Of a DNA stretch of 64,000 nucleotides, positions 57,933 to 64,000 are shown one piece after another (the first letter of the stretch is position 1; each line of letters opens with the position of its first letter). Source of the DNA: Amycolatopsis methanolica 239 (GTDB lineage Bacteria; Actinomycetota; Actinomycetes; Mycobacteriales; Pseudonocardiaceae); NCBI RefSeq assembly GCF_000739085.1, contig NZ_CP009110.1:4154001-4218000 (forward strand), given 5' to 3'. Under the pieces are notes generated by a model. It ran no database searches. It was not told the DNA's origin and was given only the letters and a program-made list of their open reading frames with translations. Both the position numbers and the translations under genes were made by a program.

Positions 57933-59830
57933 GACCGCTCCAGGTACCGGCCGAGCGCGGTCACCGGGAACACCAGCCGGTACAGGTGGTAGTTGATGTA
58001 GAAGTCGCCGGGGAAGCCGGTCCCGGTGAACTGCGGCTCGTCCCACGTGCCGTCGGGGCGCTGGGTCTCGGCCAGCCACCGCACGCCGCGCACGGTCACC
58101 CCGGAGTCCCGCTCCCCCGCGGCGAGCAGCGCCAGCAGCGCCCACGCGGTCTGCGACGCGGTCGACTCGCCACGCCCGGCCCACGACGGGTCGCGGTAGG
58201 ACCGCAGGTCCTCACCCCAGCCACCGTCGGGGTTCTGGTGCTCGGCCAGCCACCGCACCGCCCGCCGGATCGCAGTGGCCGACGCCGGGACCCCGGCCTC
58301 GACGAGCGCGGGCACGACGGCGCCGGTGCCGTACACGTAGTTGGCGCCCCAGCGGCCGAACCACGACCCGTCGGGCTCCTGGTGGTCCAGCAGCCACTTC
58401 ACACCGCGGCGGCATTCCCGGCTGCCGGCCTTGCCCTCCTTGGCCAGCATCTCGACCACGTGCGCGGTGACGTCCGCGGACGGCGGGTCGATCACCGCGC
58501 CGAAGTCGCAGAACGGCAGCTTGGTGGTCAGCTCCTGGGTGTTGTCGGCGTCGAACGCACCCCAGCCGCCGTCGCGGGACTGCATGCCGGTCACCCACGC
58601 CACGGCGCGGTCCAGCGCTCCGGACAGGCGCTCCCGGTCCGGGTGCGCGACGCGGCGCAGGCCGAGCACGACTTCCGCGGTGTCGTCGGTGTCCGGGTAG
58701 AGGTCGTTGGCGAACTCGAACGCCCAGCCGCCCGGGTCGAGGCCGGGCCGCCGCACGGCCCAGTCGCCGCGCACGGCGATCTCCTCGCCGAGCATCCAGT
58801 CGACGGCCTTGAGCACGTGCGGGTCGTCGGCGGGCGCGCCCGCGTCCAGCAGCGCGGTGATCGCCAGCGCGGTGTCCCACACCGGCGACTGGCAGGCCTC
58901 CAGCCGCCGCACGGTGCCCTCGGGCGTCTCCTCGCGGATCAGGAACCCCTCCAGGCCCTGCAGGCCCGCGCGCATCGCCGGGTGGTCCAGCGAGTAGCCG
59001 AGCAGGTGCAGCGCGAGCAAGGAGTACACCCACGGCGGCTGGATGCCGCCCCACCCGCCGTCGGCCTCCTGCCGGGCCAGGATCCACTCCGCGGCCTGCC
59101 GCATCGCGAACTCCCGCACCGGCTTGACCGCGACCTTGGCGTAGAGGTGCAGGGCCTTGTCGAGGTAGTGGAAGGCGCCGGACCAGGTCCACGGCGCGAC
59201 GAGCCCGCCGCCGCGCTTCACGCCGGTGCGCAGCTCGTCGATGCCGAACGGCAGCGGGCGGACCGGCCGCAGGGTGCCGACCACGGTCAGCGGCACCACG
59301 GTCTGACGCGCCCAGCAGCCCCAGTCGTAGACGTTGAGCGGCACCCAGGACGGCAGCAGCACCAGCTCGGGCGGCATGTTCGGCAGGTCGTCCCAGGACC
59401 ACAGCCCGAACAGCGCCAGCCAGATCCGGCTGAACACGCGGCTGGCCTCGACCCCGCCGCCGGCGCGGACGAACTCCGCGGCCCGCCGCATGTGCGGCTC
59501 GTCCGGCGAGTCACCGGCCAGCCGCAACGCGACCCACGCCTCCAGCGTGGTCGACAGGTCGCCGGGGCCGCCGTGGAAGGTGGCCCAGGTGCCGTCCGCG
59601 CGCTGCTGCGACCGGATCCAGCGCGCGGCCTCCTCGGTCTCGCGCGCGGTGCGGATGCCCAGGAACTCCCGCATCAGCAGGTCCTCGGCGTCCATGGTCA
59701 CGTTGGTCTGCATCTCGCCCTTCCACCAGCCGCCGTCGCGTTGCAGCCCCTTGAGGTGGGCGACAGCGCGGTCCAGCGTCTCGGCGGCGCCGGCGGTGGA
59801 TCTCGCCGCCGGGTCAGCGGTCTGCGTCAT
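57929..59830 (-). CDS. shc: squalene-hopene cyclase
   Basis: A 633-residue cyclase that folds squalene into hopene/hopanol. The protonating acid motif is DTDDTA at 380-385, with multiple QW repeats (for example QxxDGGW at about 254-260, QSRDGGWGAF, HQEPDGSWFGRWG and HQNPDGGWGED). It lacks a signal peptide and is expected to be monotopic in the inner membrane. ATG 59830 abuts the prenyl synthase stop. Confidence 0.96.
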   Translation of the reverse strand: MTQTADPAARSTAGAAETLDRAVAHLKGLQRDGGWWKGEMQTNVTMDAEDLLMREFLGIRTARETEEAARWIRSQQRADGTWATFHGGPGDLSTTLEAWVALRLAGDSPDEPHMRRAAEFVRAGGGVEASRVFSRIWLALFGLWSWDDLPNMPPELVLLPSWVPLNVYDWGCWARQTVVPLTVVGTLRPVRPLPFGIDELRTGVKRGGGLVAPWTWSGAFHYLDKALHLYAKVAVKPVREFAMRQAAEWILARQEADGGWGGIQPPWVYSLLALHLLGYSLDHPAMRAGLQGLEGFLIREETPEGTVRRLEACQSPVWDTALAITALLDAGAPADDPHVLKAVDWMLGEEIAVRGDWAVRRPGLDPGGWAFEFANDLYPDTDDTAEVVLGLRRVAHPDRERLSGALDRAVAWVTGMQSRDGGWGAFDADNTQELTTKLPFCDFGAVIDPPSADVTAHVVEMLAKEGKAGSRECRRGVKWLLDHQEPDGSWFGRWGANYVYGTGAVVPALVEAGVPASATAIRRAVRWLAEHQNPDGGWGEDLRSYRDPSWAGRGESTASQTAWALLALLAAGERDSGVTVRGVRWLAETQRPDGTWDEPQFTGTGFPGDFYINYHLYRLVFPVTALGRYLERS

Positions 59831-60841
59831 TCAGGCCTCCCTGGTCACGATGAACCGCGCGAGGGCCAGCAGCTCCTCGCGCACCCGTCCCGGGACCTCG
59901 GCGTCCTCGAGCTTCTGCCGTCCCGCCGCCATCCGGCGGTGGGCCTCCTCCAGCGCCCACGCGCGACCGCCTGCCAGGTCGACCAGGTCGGCGGCGCGGC
60001 GCACGGCCGCGTCGTCGGCGACGTCGCCGTCGGTCAGCCACGCGGCCAGCTCCCGGCCGGGCGCGCCGCCGTGGGTGACGGCGTAGGTGACCGGCAGGCT
60101 CTTCTTGCGGGCCCGCAGGTCGGAGTGCACCGGTTTGCCGGTGACCGACGGCTCGCCCCAGATGCCGAGCACGTCGTCGACGAGCTGGAACGCCAGGCCG
60201 AGGTCAGCGCCGAACTCGGCGAGCGCGCTGACCGTGCGGGCGGGCGCGCAGGCGAGCACGGCGCCGATCGCGGAGCTGGCGGACAGCAGCGCGCCGGTCT
60301 TGCCGCCCGCCATGTCCAGGCACTCGTCGAGGGTGACGTCGTCGCGCTGCTCGAAGGCGACGTCGAGGACCTGGCCGCGGATCAGCTCGCCGACCGCCTC
60401 GGACAGCAGCCGGGCCGCGGCGACCGCGCCCGGCCCCTCCGCGTCCAGCAGGACCTCGTTGGCCAGGGCGAGCATCGCGTCGCCGGTGAGGATGGCGCTG
60501 GCCGCGCCGCGCACCGCCCACACGGTCGGCCGGTGCCGCCGCTCGGTGTCGCCGTCCATCAGGTCGTCGTGCAGCAGCGAGAAGTTGTGCACCAGCTCCA
60601 CCGCGACCGCGCCGGGCAGCCCGGTGGCCGGGGGCGCGCCCGCGGCCTCGGCGGACAGCAGCGCCAGCGCGGGACGCACGGCCTTGCCGCCGCCGGAGGT
60701 CGGGTTGCCGTCCAGGTCGGTCCAGCCGAGGTGGTAGTAGGCGATGGCGCGGCTGGCCGGGTCGAGCCGGTCGACGGCGGCCCGCATCGCGGGCAGGACG
60801 GCCTGCCTGCCCTGCTGCAGGGAATCGAGTACAGCGGTCAT
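59831..60841 (-). CDS. polyprenyl diphosphate synthase (farnesyl diphosphate synthase type)
   Basis: A 336-residue trans-prenyltransferase. First Asp-rich motif DDLMD (92-96) and second DDVLG (QLVDDVLGIWG) bind Mg-diphosphates; GGGKAVRPAL is the IPP-binding region. In this operon it most likely supplies farnesyl diphosphate for squalene formation by HpnCDE. ATG 60841 overlaps the hpnE stop by 4 bp. Confidence 0.93.
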   Translation of the reverse strand: MTAVLDSLQQGRQAVLPAMRAAVDRLDPASRAIAYYHLGWTDLDGNPTSGGGKAVRPALALLSAEAAGAPPATGLPGAVAVELVHNFSLLHDDLMDGDTERRHRPTVWAVRGAASAILTGDAMLALANEVLLDAEGPGAVAAARLLSEAVGELIRGQVLDVAFEQRDDVTLDECLDMAGGKTGALLSASSAIGAVLACAPARTVSALAEFGADLGLAFQLVDDVLGIWGEPSVTGKPVHSDLRARKKSLPVTYAVTHGGAPGRELAAWLTDGDVADDAAVRRAADLVDLAGGRAWALEEAHRRMAAGRQKLEDAEVPGRVREELLALARFIVTREA

Positions 60842-62193
60842 GCGGGTATCCCTTCCGATCGGCCCGACGCCCCCGCGGGGGTCCCGAGCACGGCTTTGGC
60901 GGCCGCCTCACCGCTGCGCACGGCGCCCTCCATGGTCGCCGGCCACCCGGTGGCGGTCCACGCGCCCGCCAGGAACAGCCCCGGGGCGCGGGTGCGGGCC
61001 TGTGGGCGCAGTCCCGCGCTGCCCGGCGCGGGACGGAACGTGGCGTGCCGTTCACGTGTCACGAAGAAGTCGAGCACCTCCGCGCCGCGTGCGGCGGGCA
61101 GCACCTCGCGCAGCGCGGGCAGCAGGCGTTCCCGCAGCGCCCGCACCGGCAGGTTGATCTCCTCCTCGGCCGCGGACAGCGAGATCGCCAGGTACTGGCC
61201 GCGGTCGAGGCCTGCCGAGGCGGTGCGGTCGAACACCCACTGCAGCGGCGAGTCGACGACGGCGAAGAACGGCTCGTCCGTGACCGGGCGGTCGAGGACG
61301 ACGTGCGCGTTGACGATCGGCGAGCTGCCGAGCTCATCGGCGAAGTCCGGGGGCAGCCGGACCGCGCCCTCGGGCAGCAGTTTCGCCGCGACCGGGGGCG
61401 GCACGGCGAGCACGACCTGGCCGGCCTCGACCGGCTCGTCGGTCCCGATCCGCCAGGAGCCGTCCGCGCGGGAGAGCCCGGTCACCTTGGCGTTGAGCCG
61501 GACGGTGGCGCCCGCCTCGGTCAGCCGGGCCAGCGCGGGCTCGCCGTGCAGCCGCCGCAGCGGGACGGTCGCCCAGCCGATGTCGGCCGCGTCGGCGTCG
61601 GTCAGCAGGCCCACCTGGAAGACGGTCGCGGCCAGGCCGAGCGACGCCTGCTCCGCGGGGGCGTTCAGCGTCGCGATGCCCACCAGGTCCCAGAGTTTCG
61701 TGATCGCGTCCCGGCTCTGCCCGTGCGCGGACAGCCATTCGCCGAACGTGCGCCGGTCCGAGCTGGGCGCGGCCGGGTCGACCGACTTCAGCGCGAGCGC
61801 GGCGCCGGCGAAGCGCATCCGGTCGCCGAGGCCGAGCGGGGTGTAGCGCAGCACCGAGTCCGCGAGGTGCAGCGGCGCGGGCAGCGGGTTGCGGCGCAGC
61901 CACACCGGGCGGCGCAGCCGCGGCGAGCGCACCGGGATCTCCAGGCGCGGCTGGAGGTGCACGCGGTCCATCACCCCGAGCCGCCGCAGGAGGTCCAGGT
62001 AAGCGGTGCAGCAGCGGAGGAACACGTGCTGCCCGTTGTCGACGTGCAGGCCGTCGCGGGTGAACGAGTGCGTCAGGCCGCCCAGCAGGCCGCGGGACTC
62101 CAGCAGTGTCACCTCGTGCCCGGCGTCGGCGCAGCGCAGGGCCGCGGTGATCCCGGCGAGACCGCCACCGACGACCGCGACCCGCTGCCTCAT
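60838..62193 (-). CDS. hpnE: hydroxysqualene dehydroxylase HpnE
   Basis: A 451-residue FAD-dependent amine-oxidase-fold enzyme. The N-terminal dinucleotide motif is [35 protein letters not shown] and the C-terminal FAD segment is [28 protein letters not shown]. It reduces hydroxysqualene to squalene in the HpnCDE route. ATG 62193 overlaps the hpnD stop. Confidence 0.93.
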   Translation of the reverse strand: MRQRVAVVGGGLAGITAALRCADAGHEVTLLESRGLLGGLTHSFTRDGLHVDNGQHVFLRCCTAYLDLLRRLGVMDRVHLQPRLEIPVRSPRLRRPVWLRRNPLPAPLHLADSVLRYTPLGLGDRMRFAGAALALKSVDPAAPSSDRRTFGEWLSAHGQSRDAITKLWDLVGIATLNAPAEQASLGLAATVFQVGLLTDADAADIGWATVPLRRLHGEPALARLTEAGATVRLNAKVTGLSRADGSWRIGTDEPVEAGQVVLAVPPPVAAKLLPEGAVRLPPDFADELGSSPIVNAHVVLDRPVTDEPFFAVVDSPLQWVFDRTASAGLDRGQYLAISLSAAEEEINLPVRALRERLLPALREVLPAARGAEVLDFFVTRERHATFRPAPGSAGLRPQARTRAPGLFLAGAWTATGWPATMEGAVRSGEAAAKAVLGTPAGASGRSEGIPA

Positions 62194-63050
62194 GCCGCCC
62201 GCCCGCCCAGCGCGCGGACCGCCACGCCCAGCTTTTCCCGCCCGGACAACGAAAGCCGCTTGTCGTACACCGCGGCGGGGTCGTCGGCGATCCGTTCCAG
62301 CAGCTGCCGGTAGATGCCGGCCATCGCCAGGCAGCACGCGCCGCTGCGGCGGTCCAGCAGCGGGCCCAGCCGCATGCCGTCGGCGTACCACTCGCGGGCG
62401 CGGGCCGCGCTGTGCCGGATGAGGTTCGCCAGGCCGCCGTCCGGGTCGGCCAGCGCGCCGTCGGTGATCCGCAGCTCGACGCCGAACGCGTCGAGGTCCT
62501 CGGTCGGCAGGTAGATCCGGCCGTTCCGGAGGTCTTCGCGGATGTCGCGGAGGATGTTCGTCTGCTGCAGGGCGATCCCGAGCGCGTCGGCGTAGCGGGT
62601 GGCCTGCGGGTGCGGTTTGTGCCCGAACACGCCCAGGCACAGCCGTCCGATCGACCCGGCAACGCACCGGCAGTACTCGGTCAGCTCGTCGAAGGTGCCG
62701 TAGCGGCGGCCCTCGATGTCCATCCAGACGCCGTCGAGCAGTTCCTCGAACGCCTCCAGCGGCACCGGGTGGCGGTGGGCGGCGTCGGCGACCGCGACCA
62801 TCACCGGGTCGGTGCTGCGGTCCAGCGCGGCCAGCTCCTTGCGCACGATCTCCAGCTGCGCGGCCTTCTCCTCGACCGGCAGGTCGCCGTCGCCGATGTC
62901 GTCGACGCGCCGCGCCAGCGCGTACACCGCGCACAGCGCCGAGCGGCGCTGACGCGTGAGCAGCCGGATGCCCCAGTAGAAGTTGCGGGCCTCCGTCCTG
63001 GTGATGTCCTCGCAGGTGGCGTAGGCCTGTTGGAGCGTGGGTGTCGTCAT
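62190..63050 (-). CDS. hpnD: presqualene diphosphate synthase HpnD
   Basis: A 286-residue squalene/phytoene-synthase-fold enzyme that condenses two farnesyl diphosphates. Mg-binding motifs are [10 protein letters not shown] and [36 protein letters not shown] is the conserved active-site helix. ATG 63050 overlaps the hpnC stop by 4 bp. Confidence 0.94.
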   Translation of the reverse strand: MTTPTLQQAYATCEDITRTEARNFYWGIRLLTRQRRSALCAVYALARRVDDIGDGDLPVEEKAAQLEIVRKELAALDRSTDPVMVAVADAAHRHPVPLEAFEELLDGVWMDIEGRRYGTFDELTEYCRCVAGSIGRLCLGVFGHKPHPQATRYADALGIALQQTNILRDIREDLRNGRIYLPTEDLDAFGVELRITDGALADPDGGLANLIRHSAARAREWYADGMRLGPLLDRRSGACCLAMAGIYRQLLERIADDPAAVYDKRLSLSGREKLGVAVRALGGRAA

Positions 63051-63943
63051 GTGAGCCGACCACCTTCCCGGATCCGTCGGACATGGGCGGACGGGCGCAC
63101 CAGCAGGGCGATCAGGTGCGCCAGGACGCCGGTCTTGCGCGGGCGCGGGGTGCGGGCCAGGACGTCCCAGCGGGCGCGGCGCAGCGCGTCGAGGGTGGCC
63201 AGTCCCCCGGCGATGTAGCCGGCCACCGCGAGCCGCGCCCAGCCGTGCAGCCGGTCCAGCAGCGCCGCGCCCTCGGTGAGCAGGTCGAGCGCGCGGGCGG
63301 TCTGGGCGGCGACGGCCAGCCGCACCGGCCGGCTCGTCGTGGTGGCGTCCAGGTCGGCCTCGGTCGCACCGAACGCGGCCAGGCCGGCCTTCGGCAGGTA
63401 GACCCGCCCGTTGCGGCGGTCCTCGGCCACGTCCTGGCAGTGCTCGATCAGCTGCAGCGCGGTGCACACCCGGTCGGACAGGCGCTCGGCGACGGGGTCG
63501 CGCACGCCGAAGACGCGCAGCACGATCCGGCCCACCGGATCGGCGGAGAGCACGCAGTAGTCCTCCAGTTCGGCCCGCGTGGCGTAGGACGCGACCCGCT
63601 GGTCCTGGAGGTTCGCCCGCACCAGGCGATTGAACGGGTCGAGTTCCAGATCGCGCCGGTGAATCGCGGGAAGAAGATCACGCAATACCCGTTCGTGTGG
63701 TTGATCCCCCTGAAAGGCGCGTTCCAGATCGCGCTGGAATCGCAATAACCCCGGCGTGCGATCCTCGACTGCTGACTCGTCACCCAGATCGTCGATGACA
63801 CGCGCGACGTCGTACACCGCCACCAGATCCGCGCGCAGGTCACGGGGAAGTATCCGCAGTGCTACCGGAAAGTTCTCGGCCTGTTCCTTTTCACGCGGCA
63901 CACGGTCGCCGACCGTGCCGGGACCTGGGGGTGCGGGAGCCAT
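63047..63943 (-). CDS. hpnC: hydroxysqualene synthase HpnC
   Basis: A 298-residue squalene-synthase-fold enzyme, first gene of the hopanoid operon. It converts presqualene diphosphate to hydroxysqualene. [34 protein letters not shown] holds the first Asp motif and [21 protein letters not shown] the second, which has the CQDVAED form typical of HpnC. ATG 63943 leaves 57 bp of an AT-richer region to the window end, which probably holds the operon promoter. Confidence 0.93.
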   Translation of the reverse strand: MAPAPPGPGTVGDRVPREKEQAENFPVALRILPRDLRADLVAVYDVARVIDDLGDESAVEDRTPGLLRFQRDLERAFQGDQPHERVLRDLLPAIHRRDLELDPFNRLVRANLQDQRVASYATRAELEDYCVLSADPVGRIVLRVFGVRDPVAERLSDRVCTALQLIEHCQDVAEDRRNGRVYLPKAGLAAFGATEADLDATTTSRPVRLAVAAQTARALDLLTEGAALLDRLHGWARLAVAGYIAGGLATLDALRRARWDVLARTPRPRKTGVLAHLIALLVRPSAHVRRIREGGRLT

Positions 63944-64000
63944 CGCCTCATAATCACTCCGCGGCCGCGGTCAATTCTTCGCTCCGGAAACAAAAATGGA

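Noticed and set aside
57986-61846. Plus-strand open frame of 1286 codons opposite the hopanoid genes
   Set aside because: It is the antisense shadow of shc, prenyl synthase and hpnE; the translation is low-complexity Arg/Gly/Pro with no domain, and the minus-strand genes are unambiguous.

Overview
The window is GC-rich actinobacterial chromosome with dense, translationally coupled operons, many GTG/TTG starts, a mycobacterial-type mptB/suf/ctaA block and a hopanoid operon. Together these point to a filamentous actinomycete of the Pseudonocardiaceae, Amycolatopsis-like. The genus is inferred from gene content and order, not from a marker gene. No tRNA, rRNA, CRISPR array or intact mobile element was seen.

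Layout. (1) 1-6.1 kb: acyl-CoA dehydrogenases, two short-chain dehydrogenases, two TetR regulators and an epoxide hydrolase, a lipid or xenobiotic oxidation block. (2) 6.1-10.9 kb: a cytosine-deaminase-like enzyme, a frameshifted 2-oxoglutarate oxygenase, a 22-residue Cys-rich peptide, an NCS1 nucleobase permease, a decayed nitroreductase beside a MarR gene, and a collapsed duplication. (3) 10.9-19.9 kb: a tightly coupled seven-gene minus-strand operon resembling acyclic-terpene/branched acyl-CoA catabolism (TIGR03084 protein, AtuA, two acyl-CoA dehydrogenases, a biotin-dependent carboxylase pair, TetR) with a perfect palindrome at its head. (4) 19.95-24 kb: class I ribonucleotide reductase nrdAB behind a candidate NrdR-box pair and a structured leader. 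(5) 24-31.6 kb: a P450, an IS481 remnant, a peroxiredoxin, a GGDEF-EAL gene broken by an in-frame amber codon, a GNAT enzyme, a decayed TetR locus, an LCP protein and a hydrolase.

(6) 31.6-41.9 kb: housekeeping and envelope genes (SIS protein, ABC exporter, GT87-like membrane transferase, small HTH protein, ABC-F, dNTPase), an EAL-GGDEF protein and a lipoprotein. (7) 41.9-53 kb: sufR-B-D-C-S-U-T divergent from mptB, an ABC transporter and ctaA, in the same order as Mycobacterium tuberculosis Rv1456c-Rv1466. (8) 53-55.4 kb: a fatty-acyl desaturase, a small conserved protein and a quinone oxidoreductase. (9) 55.4-63.9 kb: a seven-gene hopanoid operon (hpnC, hpnD, hpnE, prenyl synthase, shc, an hpnG-ispH fusion, hpnH) from prenyl diphosphate supply to adenosylhopane.

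The most informative non-coding signals are a TetR-type operator shared by the SDR/TetR promoter, the epoxide hydrolase and the distant P450; an ACACT-N5-TGTGA SufR-type site overlapping the sufR start; the two-part nrd control region; and a nested palindrome upstream of mptB. Several loci are decaying: oxygenase, nitroreductase, EAL protein, TetR and transposase.
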